The notes beneath the pieces are model-generated. The model had not been told where the DNA came from. It saw only the letters and a program-made list of their open reading frames with translations, and searched no databases. From NCBI GenBank assembly GCA_016713875.1, contig JADJOI010000003.1, forward strand, positions 2,666,001 to 2,730,000: a stretch of 64,000 nt of DNA, read 5' to 3'. The translations under genes and the position numbers were made by a program. This document shows positions 1-9,217 of the stretch, one piece after another; the first letter of the stretch is position 1; each line of letters starts with the position of its first letter. This stretch comes from Flavobacteriales bacterium. Its GTDB lineage: Bacteria > Bacteroidota > Bacteroidia > Flavobacteriales_F > PHOS-HE28.

Positions 1-666
1 ATACTGCGGGGGGCCGTACTCGTTGCGGGTCATGTTGGCCCCATCGATGTAGGCCACGCGTTCGTTCCACAGGGCCAGGGCCTCGGCGCCCTCCACATGG
101 GCGTGGTCGCCTTCGGCGGGCTTCAGATAGTGGCCGGGCATGGCCTTCACCAAGTGGAAGCCGGCGGCGTTGGCCGGGTCGTGCGTATCGTGGTCGTCGT
201 TATGCACCCAGTACTTGCTGCCATCGGCCGCGGTGATGTAGCCGCCGCCGCCGTGGATGAAGTGGCTCCACTCCCACGCCTGGCTGCCCACGAAGAAGGC
301 GCCGCCGATCACCGTCAGGAAGAGCCACTTGATGACGCCCTTCTTGTCCATGCGATGGCCGGCCTCCACGGCCAGCACCATGGTGACGGAGCTGAAGATG
401 AGGATGGCCGTCATCAGGGCCACGTAGATCAGCGGGAAGTCGCCGTGGATGAAGGGCAGGGCGCGGAAGACCTCCTCGCCGATGGGCCAGCTGTCCGTGG
501 TGGCGTGGCGGGCGAAGCCGTAAGCCACCAGCAGGCCGGAGAAGGTGAGGGCGTCGGACACCAGGAAGAACCACATCATCATCTTCCCGTAGCTGATGCT
601 GAACGGGGAGCGCCCGCCGCCCCAGAGGACGTCGTTGCTCAGTGCCTTGGTCGCTTCTCCTGCCAT
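1..666 (-). CDS. ctaE: Cytochrome c oxidase subunit III, long form (3' end outside window)
   Basis: Membrane subunit III of an aa3-type haem-copper oxidase. The reading frame is open from an ATG at 666 to the window edge, giving 222 codons without a stop, so the C-terminus is missing. Hydrophobic helices are clear (for example MMMWFFLVSDALTFSGLLVAYG near residue 28 in shorter pieces), and a hydrophilic insert rich in His and Asp (YWVHNDDHDTHD) follows the third or fourth helix. Bacteroidota oxidase operons typically encode two subunit-III-like proteins in a row, and this is the second, 25 bases after the first. It is probably co-transcribed with the ctaB gene and the shorter subunit III upstream. 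Confidence 0.88.
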   Translation of the reverse strand, partial: MAGEATKALSNDVLWGGGRSPFSISYGKMMMWFFLVSDALTFSGLLVAYGFARHATTDSWPIGEEVFRALPFIHGDFPLIYVALMTAILIFSSVTMVLAVEAGHRMDKKGVIKWLFLTVIGGAFFVGSQAWEWSHFIHGGGGYITAADGSKYWVHNDDHDTHDPANAAGFHLVKAMPGHYLKPAEGDHAHVEGAEALALWNERVAYIDGANMTRNEYGPPQY

Positions 667-691
667 GGGTTCCGTTTGTCCGGCCGCAAAC

Positions 692-1420
692 CTAGTGAAC
701 GAAGGTCAAGAACAAAAAGAGGTAGACCCACAGCAGCCCCAGGAAGTGCCAGTACATGGTGCCGGCCCACAGGCCGGCGTGGTCGGCCCGGGTGTAGGCG
801 CCGCGGGCGGCCAGCACCAGCATCACCACGAGGCTCACCAGACCCAGCGCCAGATGGGCCAGGTGGGCGGCGGTGAGGGCGTAGATGTAGGAGCTGGCCG
901 TGTTCTTCTGCTCGTCCAGCTCGGCGTTCACGGGGCTGCGGCGCTGGGTGTCGTCAGGCCGGTAGAACTTGCCGTCCTCCAGCACGAGCGCCTGGCCCTG
1001 GTGGCGGATGGTCCATTCCTGGCCATAGGTGCCCGTGTTCTGCAGCACCTTGCCCACCACGAAGTTGCCCCGGTCCACCAGCTGGCCCCAGCCCTGGAAC
1101 TGGCTGATGGCGAAGCCGATGCCGAAGGCCAGGGTGAAGGCGATGAGCAACGGCACGCCGGCCACCTCGCCGCGGCGCACGCGGGTGAGGGCCATCTGGA
1201 TGAAGAGGCTGCTGACGGCGATGCACCCGGTGCTCACCAGGAAGGCGTCGGGCAGGCGGATGTCCACCCAGTAGCCGCCGCTCATGCTCACCACGTAGGC
1301 GCTGGTGAGCCCCGCGAAGAACATCACGATGGTGAAGAGCAGGAGCCAGGTGAGGAGCTTGCGGGCCTTGAGCTTGCGCGGAAGGTCCTCGATGGCCGGG
1401 GAGTAGGCGAAGGTGGTCAT
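692..1420 (-). CDS. ctaE: Cytochrome c oxidase subunit III, short form
   Basis: A 242-residue subunit-III-like protein of the terminal oxidase. It starts MTTFAYSPAIEDLPRK and has five likely membrane helices, separated by a hydrophilic stretch (about residues 130-180) before the last two. The C-terminal segment MYWHFLGLLWVYLFLFLTF is typical of the family. The ATG at 1420 was chosen because it overlaps the ctaB stop by the ATGA pattern (1417-1420), which argues for translational coupling; the same frame is open much further upstream but that stretch lies inside ctaB. Confidence 0.9.
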   Translation of the reverse strand: MTTFAYSPAIEDLPRKLKARKLLTWLLLFTIVMFFAGLTSAYVVSMSGGYWVDIRLPDAFLVSTGCIAVSSLFIQMALTRVRRGEVAGVPLLIAFTLAFGIGFAISQFQGWGQLVDRGNFVVGKVLQNTGTYGQEWTIRHQGQALVLEDGKFYRPDDTQRRSPVNAELDEQKNTASSYIYALTAAHLAHLALGLVSLVVMLVLAARGAYTRADHAGLWAGTMYWHFLGLLWVYLFLFLTFVH

Positions 1421-2307
1421 GAGCGGTCCAGCACGTAGGCGAGCTGCACCGCCGGGAGGTAGAGGAAGCTGGCGAACATCAGGCGCCGTGCATGGCGCGT
1501 GTCGCCGGTGCGGTAGAGCATCCAGGCGGGGACGAGCATCACCCCGCCGGCCAGAACGGCCACGGCCAGGGCCACGGTCCCCACCCGATCGAACACCCAG
1601 GGCAGCATACCGACAGGGATAACGAACAGGGTGTACAAAAGGATCAGGAAGGCACTGGAGCGGTCGCGCTCCCCGCTGGGCAGCAGGCGGAAGCCGGCGC
1701 GGGCGTAGTCCTCGTGCAGCACCCAGGCGATGGCCCAGAAGTGGGGGAACTGCCACATGAACTGGCCAGCGAAGAGCAGGCCCGGGGTGAGGCCGAACTG
1801 GCCGGTGGCGGCCACATGGCCCAGCATGGGCGGAAAGGCGCCGGGGAAGGCCCCGACGAACACGGCCCAGGGACTGAGGCGCTTCATCGGGGTGTAGAGG
1901 GCCACGTACAGGAAGAGGCTCAACAGCCCGAGTATCGCGGTGAGCACCCCGAAGACGGCCCACAACATCCACAGACCGGCGATGCCCGCCGCAGTGGCCA
2001 GCAGCAAGGCGGTGGTGATGCTCATGCTGCCGCGCACCAGGGGCCGCTCGGCCGTGCGGTGCATCAGCGCATCGGTGTTCAGCTCCCACACCTGGTTGAA
2101 GGCGTTGCTGGCGCCGGTGACCAGGGTGCCGGCGAGCAGCAGCACCAGCAGGCCGCCCAGATCGAGCGCACCGGCCGGGCTGCCCATCCAATAGCCGAGG
2201 CCGGCGGAGAAGACCACCAGGCTGGCCAAGCGCAACTTGAAGAGGGCGGCCGCATCGCGCAACAGACCCGCGGGGGCGGTGACGGCGGTGGCGGAGGAGC
2301 GCTGCAC
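1417..2307 (-). CDS. ctaB: Protoheme IX farnesyltransferase (haem O synthase)
   Basis: UbiA-family prenyltransferase that attaches farnesyl to haem b, giving haem O for the oxidase encoded next to it. The prenyl-diphosphate motif region reads NAFNQVWELNTDALMHRTAERPL in overlapping pieces, and the conserved TPMKRLSP and FPHFWAIAW segments are present along with about eight membrane helices. A GTG at 2307 gives 296 residues, the usual family length; an ATG 312 bases further upstream would run into the neighbouring outer-membrane gene and was rejected. It is the first gene of the ctaB-subunit III-subunit III cluster. Confidence 0.9.
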   Translation of the reverse strand: MQRSSATAVTAPAGLLRDAAALFKLRLASLVVFSAGLGYWMGSPAGALDLGGLLVLLLAGTLVTGASNAFNQVWELNTDALMHRTAERPLVRGSMSITTALLLATAAGIAGLWMLWAVFGVLTAILGLLSLFLYVALYTPMKRLSPWAVFVGAFPGAFPPMLGHVAATGQFGLTPGLLFAGQFMWQFPHFWAIAWVLHEDYARAGFRLLPSGERDRSSAFLILLYTLFVIPVGMLPWVFDRVGTVALAVAVLAGGVMLVPAWMLYRTGDTRHARRLMFASFLYLPAVQLAYVLDRS

Positions 2308-2365
2308 GGGGAGGTGGGGATGTTCCGGAGCGGCGCAAAGGTAGCCCTTCGCAGGGCTCGCCGGT

Positions 2366-3964
2366 TCAGGGCCGGCCGGTGCGCAGCTGCTGGTCGGTGT
2401 AACGGTCCCGGAAGGTGGCCGCCAGGCCCACGCGCACCCAGTGCTGCACCTGCGGGTCGCCCACCCCGGGCACCAAGGAGCGGAACACGTAGGCGGCCTC
2501 CAGTTGCAGCCCGGCCCGCTCGCTGAGGACATAGGCGCCGCGCAGTTCGTTGTGCAGCAGGTTCGCCTGCACGGGCGCCGCCAGGTAGAAGCCGTAGTTC
2601 TGCAGGCGGCCCTGGGCATCGCGCACCGGGCGGTCCTTCTCCGGGCGGTACAGGTCGCTGCCCCACGAGTAGAGGCCGGTGTCCAGGCCCATCACCGCGA
2701 AGCTGAGGTGCTCGCGCAGGCTCCAACGCCCGCGGCGCCAGTCCACGATGGCGAGCGACTCATGGAAGTTGCTGCCGTAGGGATGCGCCAGCGGTTGGTT
2801 GAAGTGGGCGTGGTTCTGTCGCGTGTCGCTGTGGGTGTACATGAAGGGCCGCACGTAGTTGAACTCCAGCCGCACATCGAGCCCCTTCACCTTGAACGCA
2901 TCATAGGACATCCAGCCCAGCTGGAAGCCCTGCTTGTTGGCGAACCAGCCGTCGCCGCCACGCACCTCGCGCAGCAGGAACTCGTCCAGCACCAGCTGGC
3001 TGTAGAAGAGGCTCTGCCAGCCCACTTTGATGTGGAGGGCGAAGCCCAGGATGGCGTTGTCCGGCGAGCCCAGCCCGAACTCGATGGGGCGGTAGAAGAT
3101 CACCGGGTTCCAGTAGTTGAAGTCGAAGCCGCGCGGGTAGTCGGGGTCGTTGTCCTGCCAGATCACCGCCTCGAAGAGCCCGAAGTTGATCCGCGGGGTC
3201 ACGTTGTAGCTGAGGTAGTGCATGCTGGTGGCCTTGCGCTGGAAGCGCCGGGGCACACCGTCGGCGCCGCGGATGTCGTCCATCAGCGCGTAGAGGTTCA
3301 CGTAGCGCACCTTCCAGAAGGTGGTGGCGATGCGCAGGTAGGGGTAGCTGGTGGCGTTGTCCGACAGCATCAGCGACCGGTGGCCCTCGCCCCAGAAGTT
3401 GCGGCCTCGCCCCACGGTGATGTTGAAGTAGGAGGAGGTGGTCCAGTTGAGGTGGGCGTTCCAATCGTAGTGGAGGTAGTTGGGTGCGGAGCCGTACGCA
3501 TAGCCCTCGGAGGGCGCCACGCCGGAAGCCTGCACCAGCGTGTCGAGGTGGGCGGGGAAGCGCTCCATCCAGCCCATGCCGTCGGCGTGCAGGGTCAGGG
3601 AGGGGTGCAGGTCCACCTCGGCCCAGCCGCCGGCGCCCAGGCGGTAGGCCGGATCGGTGGTGCGGGCGCTGGAGAGGCCGCCGAGCAGGTCCACGAGCGG
3701 GGCGCCGCGGAAGCGGCCGCTGTCGCCCCGGGCCCAGCGGTCCAGGAAGGGCAGCGCGCCGGGGTGGGGCAGCGTGTCGGCCCCGGGCACGGCGGCGATG
3801 TCGGCGCGCAGGTAGGGCCGCACGGCGGTGTGGTGGCCGCGCTTCCAGCGGTGCAGCCCGGCGGCGTAGGGGGCCTCCAGGGTGCGGCTCAGCGGGAAGA
3901 GGCCCGGCTGGGCGTGCACAAGGCCGGCCCACAGCAGCAGGCCCAACAGCAGCAGCGGCCTCAT
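2366..3964 (-). CDS. RemB-like outer-membrane protein (gliding/capsule-assembly related)
   Basis: A 532-residue protein with a signal peptide ending in VHAQ. It is predicted to be a beta-barrel rich in aromatic strands and shares landmark motifs with the protein at 5086-6660: a GxGRNFWGEGHRSLMLSD segment here against HQVGHGYRSMLLSD there, and QPLAHPYGSNF against QPLAHPYGANF. This pattern resembles the flavobacterial gliding-motility protein RemB and the Wzi capsule-assembly family. The start at 3964 overlaps the stop of the upstream glycosyl transferase gene by ATGA. The role in surface polysaccharide or motility is inferred from family and context. Confidence 0.7.
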   Translation of the reverse strand: MRPLLLLGLLLWAGLVHAQPGLFPLSRTLEAPYAAGLHRWKRGHHTAVRPYLRADIAAVPGADTLPHPGALPFLDRWARGDSGRFRGAPLVDLLGGLSSARTTDPAYRLGAGGWAEVDLHPSLTLHADGMGWMERFPAHLDTLVQASGVAPSEGYAYGSAPNYLHYDWNAHLNWTTSSYFNITVGRGRNFWGEGHRSLMLSDNATSYPYLRIATTFWKVRYVNLYALMDDIRGADGVPRRFQRKATSMHYLSYNVTPRINFGLFEAVIWQDNDPDYPRGFDFNYWNPVIFYRPIEFGLGSPDNAILGFALHIKVGWQSLFYSQLVLDEFLLREVRGGDGWFANKQGFQLGWMSYDAFKVKGLDVRLEFNYVRPFMYTHSDTRQNHAHFNQPLAHPYGSNFHESLAIVDWRRGRWSLREHLSFAVMGLDTGLYSWGSDLYRPEKDRPVRDAQGRLQNYGFYLAAPVQANLLHNELRGAYVLSERAGLQLEAAYVFRSLVPGVGDPQVQHWVRVGLAATFRDRYTDQQLRTGRP

Positions 3965-5079
3965 GGGGTGGTGCGCTTCTGCGGCAGGGCGAAGGGCAGC
4001 AGCGCGAGCACCACGGCGGTACTGCCCAGCACCATCAGGCCCACGTTGGGGTGCCACTTGCGGGTGAGCAGGCTGAGCCCGATGATGATGAGGGCGTAGG
4101 CGTACAGGGCGAAGGTGGTGCGGCGGTGGCCCAGCCCCATGTCCATCAGGCGGTGGTGGATGTGGTTGCGGTCGGCGGCCAGGGGCGACACGCCGCGGGC
4201 GGTGCGCACGATGAAGATGCGCAGGGTGTCCACCAGCGGGTAGGCGATCACGGCCATGGTGAAGATGGGCGTGGGGATCTGCCGCAGGGCCAGCGGCAGG
4301 CGGCTGGTGTCGTGGTCCACCACTTTCATGGCCAGCACGGCGATGATGGCGCCGATGATCAGCGAGCCGCTGTCGCCCATGAAGATGCGCGCGGGGTGGA
4401 AGTTGAAGACCAGGAAGCCCACCAGCGCGCCGGCCAGCACGAAGGCCAGCAGGCTGAGGGCGACGTCGCCGGCCATGTACAGCCACACGCCGTAGACCGT
4501 GGCGGCGATGAGGCCGATGCCGCCCGCCAGGCCGTCCACCCCGTCGATCAGGTTGAAGGCGTTCACCAGCACCACGTAGGTGAAGAAGCTCAGCGCGATG
4601 CTCAGCGCCGTCGGCAGCTCGTACACACCGAACAGGCCGTGCATGTCGGTGATGCGGATGTCCGCCGTGATCACCAGGATGTAGCCCACGATCATGTGGC
4701 CCACCAGCTTCTTCACAGGGCTGAAGCCGATGATGTCGTCCTTGACGCCGATGAAGAAGAGCAGCACCATGGCGGCCAGCACGAACTTGAAGTCCTTGTA
4801 GGCCTGCCCCATGGCCAGGTAGAGGGCCTTGTAGCCCTCGCCGTCCTCACTGATGAGGGCCGCCTGGGGGAACCAGAGGGCGTAGGAGAAGATGACGGCG
4901 GCGAAGATGATGATGCCGCCGATGGTGGGCACGCTGCGGTGGTGCACCTTGCGGGCATCGCCGGGCTCGTCCACCAGGTGCTTCAGGCGGGCCACCTTGA
5001 TCAGGCTGGGCATGGTGAAGAGCACCACGATGAAGGACGTCACCGCGCCGAGGATCAGGATATAGCCGTGCTCCTTCAT
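3961..5079 (-). CDS. Undecaprenyl-phosphate sugar-1-phosphate transferase (MraY/WecA/TagO family)
   Basis: Polytopic membrane enzyme of 372 residues that would load an N-acetylhexosamine phosphate onto undecaprenyl phosphate and so start a surface polysaccharide. Family signatures are clear: GVKDDIIGFSPVKKL (DDxxG), NAFNLIDGVDGLAGGIG, FMGDSGSLIIGA, and the cytoplasmic RNHIHHRLMDMG loop that marks WecA/TagO-type rather than MraY enzymes. It sits between two RemB-like genes, overlapping the downstream one by 4 bases, which suggests a joint role in envelope glycan synthesis. Which sugar is transferred cannot be read from the sequence. Confidence 0.85.
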   Translation of the reverse strand: MKEHGYILILGAVTSFIVVLFTMPSLIKVARLKHLVDEPGDARKVHHRSVPTIGGIIIFAAVIFSYALWFPQAALISEDGEGYKALYLAMGQAYKDFKFVLAAMVLLFFIGVKDDIIGFSPVKKLVGHMIVGYILVITADIRITDMHGLFGVYELPTALSIALSFFTYVVLVNAFNLIDGVDGLAGGIGLIAATVYGVWLYMAGDVALSLLAFVLAGALVGFLVFNFHPARIFMGDSGSLIIGAIIAVLAMKVVDHDTSRLPLALRQIPTPIFTMAVIAYPLVDTLRIFIVRTARGVSPLAADRNHIHHRLMDMGLGHRRTTFALYAYALIIIGLSLLTRKWHPNVGLMVLGSTAVVLALLPFALPQKRTTP

Positions 5080-5085
5080 CCGCGG

Positions 5086-6660
5086 TCAAAAGTCGTAATA
5101 GCGGTTGAACAGGGCCATGCGGAAGGCGGCGTAGAGGTAGCCGGTGTTCTGCTGGTCGGGCGCCGGGCTCAGGTCGCGCATCCAGTAGCCGATGGTGAAC
5201 CGCATGTTGCTCATCTGGTTGATGAGGTAGCTGGCGTTCAGGTCCAGGTAGGTCAGCTGGCGCACGACCGGTCCCTCCACGACCTCCACGGGGGCGTCGG
5301 GCAGCAGCAGGTCGTTGCCGTAGTTGGCGCCCAGGCTGTCGGGCCCATTGGTGCGGTAGGTGGCCAGGTTCAGCTTGGCCTGCAGCAGCACCTTGCCACG
5401 GATGCGGTGGTCCAGGATCACGACGGCCTCGTCGAAGTTCGCGCCGTAGGGGTGCGCCAGGGGCTGCTGGGTGTGGGTGTGCGCCGTCAGGGCGTCGCGC
5501 TGCATGTACAGGAAGGGCTGCGCGCTGTTGTACTCGGCCTGCAGGTGCATGTCCAGGCCGAAGAGGTTGAACCAGCGGAAGCCGGCCTGCCAGCCGTAGC
5601 GCCCGGGCCTGTCAGTGACGCCCTGGCCGTACACGTAGAGCTTGTCGGTGAGCTTCACGCGCAGGTCCAGGCCCAGCACCTGCTTGTGGTCGCCGTCGAA
5701 GCCGTTCACCAGGGTGTTGACGCCGATCACGGGGTTCAGCACCAGCGCGTTGAAGGGCCGCACGCCGGCGCTGTCGATGCGCTTGAAGATGGAAGCCTCG
5801 AAGAGGCCCACGGTCACCCGGCCCAGGTCGAGGCTCAGGTGGGTGAAGGTGGCGCGCTTCCACAGGAAGAGGCTTTCGCTGCTCTCGCCGGTGGGCAGGC
5901 GCTTCAGCATGTTCAGCTGGGCGTAGATGGTGCTGTACTGCAGGCGGTCCTGCCAGCCCAGGTGGCTCAGCTTCAGAAAGGGATAGGTGGGGCTGGCGTC
6001 GCTCAGCAGCATGCTGCGGTAGCCGTGGCCCACCTGGTGGCGCCCCTGCCCCAGTTGCACGTTCAGCCAGCGGCGCGGCGTCCAGCTCACGTGGCCCATG
6101 GCCCAAGCGTAGTCGTAGGCGCGGCCGTTGAAGGGCTTCACGCGGCCCTGGCCGGGCACCACGCCCACTTCGCGCGTCCAGTTCCACAGGTATTGCGGAT
6201 ACAAGGCCTGGTTCTCGAAGAAGGCGGTCTGGAAGGAGAAGCGCGGGCCCAGGTCACCGGCGACCCAGAAGCCGCGGGTGTTCTGGTAGAAGCGGGTGGT
6301 GTCGGCGAAGCGGGTGTTGTCGCGGAAGTCCTGGCCGATCTGCAGGTCGAGCATCAGGTCGGCGTGCAGGCGCACGCCCTTTGGCCGCACCTGCAGCAGG
6401 TGGCGACGGAAGAGCACCTCGGTGAGCCAGTAGTAGCGGCGCGTGCTGTCCGCGCGGAAGCCCATCACGCCGGTGAGGTCGGCGCGGCTCTGGATCACGG
6501 GCTTCAGGCCGGTGTGGATGCGGGCGGTGCGGCAGGCCGCGTTGCGCTCCACGTCCAGGTAGATGTCGCGCTGCAGGGGGATGTCGTTCTGCTGCGCGGC
6601 GGCACCGCTGCAAGCCAGCCAAACGGACAAGGTCCACCAACGAACGGTACGGGTCAACAT
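5086..6660 (-). CDS. RemB-like outer-membrane protein, second copy
   Basis: A 524-residue exported protein whose signal peptide ends around SGAAAQ. Its barrel-like body shares motifs with the 2366-3964 product (GHGYRSMLLSD, QPLAHPYGANFDE, and a C-terminal NRYYDF that suits an outer-membrane barrel ending in an aromatic residue). The start at 6660 gives a proper signal peptide; an upstream ATG at 6840 would lie inside the next gene. The stop is 6 bases before the glycosyl transferase start, so the three envelope genes probably form one transcript. The precise function is unknown; RemB-like proteins are linked to gliding in Flavobacterium. Confidence 0.7.
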   Translation of the reverse strand: MLTRTVRWWTLSVWLACSGAAAQQNDIPLQRDIYLDVERNAACRTARIHTGLKPVIQSRADLTGVMGFRADSTRRYYWLTEVLFRRHLLQVRPKGVRLHADLMLDLQIGQDFRDNTRFADTTRFYQNTRGFWVAGDLGPRFSFQTAFFENQALYPQYLWNWTREVGVVPGQGRVKPFNGRAYDYAWAMGHVSWTPRRWLNVQLGQGRHQVGHGYRSMLLSDASPTYPFLKLSHLGWQDRLQYSTIYAQLNMLKRLPTGESSESLFLWKRATFTHLSLDLGRVTVGLFEASIFKRIDSAGVRPFNALVLNPVIGVNTLVNGFDGDHKQVLGLDLRVKLTDKLYVYGQGVTDRPGRYGWQAGFRWFNLFGLDMHLQAEYNSAQPFLYMQRDALTAHTHTQQPLAHPYGANFDEAVVILDHRIRGKVLLQAKLNLATYRTNGPDSLGANYGNDLLLPDAPVEVVEGPVVRQLTYLDLNASYLINQMSNMRFTIGYWMRDLSPAPDQQNTGYLYAAFRMALFNRYYDF

Positions 6661-6707
6661 GGGCGAGCGGCCCGGCAAGATAACCGGCACCGCCCAGCCC
6701 GACGGCC

Positions 6708-8180
6708 TCAACGCGCGATCAGCAAGCGCTGCACGAGTCGCGCTCCGTCCGCGGTGGTCACCTGCACGAGGTAGGGCCCCGGAGGCAGGGCGCTCAGCTC
6801 CACGGTGGCCTGGCTGCGGGCCGGGCGTTGCACCAGGCACAAGCGCCCGGTGGCATCGAACAGCGCCAACCGATCGATCACGTCAGTGCCTGCATCCACG
6901 ACGCACCGGTCGTTGGCCGGGTTCGGAGCAAGGTGCACTGGCGCAGGTCGGTGCTCCGCCGGCACTCCGGTCGGGAACGTGTGGCACACGCGAAGCCGCG
7001 GCCACCGGGTCTGGTCCGGGTGTTCGCTGGAGCAGAAGTTCAGGCTGCGGTAATGGGTCTCGTCCTGCTGGCGAAGAAGAAAGCCGAAGCTGTTCGCCGG
7101 GTCGTCGATCATGTCCTGCACGAGGGCGCTCACATCGATGTTCAGGTAGTTGAGCCAGGGATCCGAAGTGCCCGGCAGGGCCACCTGGTTCATGGTGGTC
7201 ACCGTGGGCTGGATGTTCCACGTCACGGTGGCTTCGCTCCAGGGCGTGGTCACCCGCTGCAGCCAGGCATCGTTGGGTCCGCTCAGGTCCGAATGCTGGC
7301 CCAGGCCACCGGGCTGGTCCCACGCGTAGAGGTCAAGCCATGCGCCTGTGAGCACGGTCCCGGGCGGGATCTGGACACCGTTGAACCCGAAGAGCGCACG
7401 CACGTTGCCGGGGACCCCGTTGAAGGTCCACGCGCTCGCCGCCAACTGCGGGGTGAGCCCGTAGTTCACGTTCACCTCGGAGATCAGCCCATGCAGCAGC
7501 GCGTCCTGGATGTGGCCCACGTAGGTGATGCAGGTCTCCGTCAGCGTTTCCGGCAGGTAGGTCACCTCCAACTTCGGCCTGCGCAGGGGATCGGCGTGCT
7601 CGCTCGTGGCGAAGTTCAGGCGGCGGTAGTAGGTCTCGTCCTGCAGCCGGATCAAGAAGCCGTGGCTGTTGACCGGGTCATCCACCATGGTCTGCACAAG
7701 GGCGGTGACGTCGATGAGGAGATGGTCGTGCAGCGGGTCGGATGTGCCCGGAAGGGCGATCTGCCCGGCGGTGACGGACGCGGGCGCGGTGTTCCATGTG
7801 ACCGTGGCCTCATCCCAGGGGGTGGTGATGCGGCGGATCCAGGCCTCGTTGGGGCCGCTGAGGTCCGAGTGTTGCCCGAAGCCGGCGGGCGAATCGTAGG
7901 CATACAGCGAGAGCCGTGCATCCAGCACCAGGGCGCCCTGCGGGATGGACGACAGGTCGAACCGGAGGGCGGCCCGGACCACGCCTGGCACCCCGAGGAA
8001 GGTCCACGCCATCGCCGGGACCTGATCCACCTGGCCCCAGTTGTTGTTCGCCTCCGTCACCAGGCCATGCAGGGCGGCGTCCTGCCCACTGGTCGCGTCG
8101 GGTTGCAGCACAAGGGTGATCTGCGCCTCGAGGGCTCCGGCCGACAGGATGGGTGCGAAGAGGAGCGCCAGGGAGCGCAT
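6708..8180 (-). CDS. Secreted protein with two DNRLRE domains and a sorting-type C-terminus
   Basis: A 490-residue exported protein. After a signal peptide ending ALEAQ, two tandem repeats of about 190 residues each show the DNRLRE pattern: VxRAALRFDLSSIPQGALVLDARLSLYAYD in pieces, HSDLSGPNEAWIRRITTPW, and a closing LLIDVTALVQ; the second repeat has HSDLSGPNDAWLQRVTTPWSEATVTWN. The last 80 residues look like a type IX secretion sorting domain (ALFDATGRLCL ... LPPGPYLVQVTT ... LVQRLLI). The ATG at 8180 is preferred over an in-frame ATG at 8210 because it opens directly on the signal peptide. Probably a surface or secreted structural protein. Confidence 0.75.
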   Translation of the reverse strand: MRSLALLFAPILSAGALEAQITLVLQPDATSGQDAALHGLVTEANNNWGQVDQVPAMAWTFLGVPGVVRAALRFDLSSIPQGALVLDARLSLYAYDSPAGFGQHSDLSGPNEAWIRRITTPWDEATVTWNTAPASVTAGQIALPGTSDPLHDHLLIDVTALVQTMVDDPVNSHGFLIRLQDETYYRRLNFATSEHADPLRRPKLEVTYLPETLTETCITYVGHIQDALLHGLISEVNVNYGLTPQLAASAWTFNGVPGNVRALFGFNGVQIPPGTVLTGAWLDLYAWDQPGGLGQHSDLSGPNDAWLQRVTTPWSEATVTWNIQPTVTTMNQVALPGTSDPWLNYLNIDVSALVQDMIDDPANSFGFLLRQQDETHYRSLNFCSSEHPDQTRWPRLRVCHTFPTGVPAEHRPAPVHLAPNPANDRCVVDAGTDVIDRLALFDATGRLCLVQRPARSQATVELSALPPGPYLVQVTTADGARLVQRLLIAR

Positions 8181-8221
8181 GGGCACGGCTTTCCCACAAA
8201 GCTCGGCCACGTGGGCGGGAA

Positions 8222-8250
8222 AAGCAAAGCCCCGGCGGACCGGGGCCTTG
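8222..8250 (-). terminator. Rho-independent terminator after fcl
   Basis: On the minus strand a perfect 7-bp stem (GCCCCGG / CCGGGGC, 8230-8236 with 8241-8247) closes a 4-base loop and is followed by TTTGCTTTT. It lies 24 bases past the fcl stop, so it should end the gmd-fcl transcript before the DNRLRE gene. Confidence 0.75.
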
Positions 8251-8273
8251 AGGATGCGGATGGAGCGGACGGC

Positions 8274-9212
8274 TCACACCTTCGCCAGCTCGCTCTTGGC
8301 GAACTCGGCGTACACGGCGGTGATGCCCTCGCGCAGCCCGATGCGGTGCTTCCAGCCCAGGTTGTGCAGGCGGGTCACGTCCATCAGCTTGCGCGGCGTG
8401 CCGTCGGGCTTCTCGGTGTTCCACTTCAGCTCGCCGGTGTAGCCCACCACCTCCTTGATCATCTCGGCCAGCGCCTTGATCGTGAGGTCCTCGCCCGTGC
8501 CGATGTTGAGGAAGAGCTCCTCATCGTAGTTCTTCATCAGGAAATAGCACGCGTCGGCGAGGTCGTCCACGTGCAGGAACTCCCGCATGGGCGAACCGGT
8601 GCCCCACACCTCCACGCTCGGCGAGCGGGTCACCTTGGCGGTGTGGAACTTGCGGATGAGCGCGGGCAGCACGTGGCTGTTGTTGAGGTCGTAGTTGTCG
8701 TTGGGCCCGTAGAGGTTGGTGGGCATCGCGCTGATGTAGTTGCACCCGTACTGGCGGCGATAGCTCTCGGCCAGCTTGATGCCCGCGATCTTGGCGATGG
8801 CGTAGGGCTCGTTGGTCTGCTCGAGCAGGCCGGTGAGCAGGCTCTCCTCCTTCAACGGCTGGGGGGCCATCTTGGGGTAGATGCACGAGGAGCCCAGGAA
8901 GAGCAGCTTCTTCACCCCGTTCTCGTGCGCGGCGTGGATGATGTTGCTCTCGATCATCAGGTTCTCGTACAGGAACTGGGCGCGGTACACGTTGTTGGCG
9001 TGGATGCCCCCCACCTTGGCGGCGGCCAGGTACACGTACGCGGGCTTCTCCTGGGCGAAGAAGTCGCGCACGGCCTGCTGCTCCTTCAGGTCGAGCTCCT
9101 TGCTGGTGCGCACCACGATGCTGGCATGGCCCTCGGCCTGCAGCTTGCGCACGATGGCGCTGCCCACCATGCCGCGGTGGCCGGCCACGTAGACTTTGTC
9201 TTGCTTGTTCAT
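8274..9212 (-). CDS. fcl: GDP-L-fucose synthase
   Basis: Makes GDP-L-fucose from the 4-keto-6-deoxy-mannose product of Gmd by epimerisation and NADPH reduction. The 312-residue protein has the Rossmann motif VAGHRGMVGSAIVRKL near the N-terminus, the SSCIYPKMA segment and the catalytic YxxxK (YAIAKIAGIK), all as expected for the short-chain dehydrogenase family. The start at 9212 (MNKQDKVYVAG) is chosen because the in-frame ATG at 9263 would translate through the intergenic hairpin. It follows gmd on the same strand, separated only by that hairpin, so the two genes complete the fucose donor pathway. Confidence 0.93.
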   Translation of the reverse strand: MNKQDKVYVAGHRGMVGSAIVRKLQAEGHASIVVRTSKELDLKEQQAVRDFFAQEKPAYVYLAAAKVGGIHANNVYRAQFLYENLMIESNIIHAAHENGVKKLLFLGSSCIYPKMAPQPLKEESLLTGLLEQTNEPYAIAKIAGIKLAESYRRQYGCNYISAMPTNLYGPNDNYDLNNSHVLPALIRKFHTAKVTRSPSVEVWGTGSPMREFLHVDDLADACYFLMKNYDEELFLNIGTGEDLTIKALAEMIKEVVGYTGELKWNTEKPDGTPRKLMDVTRLHNLGWKHRIGLREGITAVYAEFAKSELAKV

Positions 9213-9217
9213 GGTTC

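Noticed and set aside
3484..6774. Very long open frame on the plus strand opposite the RemB-like and transferase genes
   Set aside because: It is an antisense shadow typical of GC-rich coding DNA: low-complexity composition rich in His, Val, Gly and Gln, no domain, and it crosses three convincing minus-strand genes. Similar long antisense frames opposite 6708-9212, 12678-15743 and 20175-23453 were rejected for the same reason.
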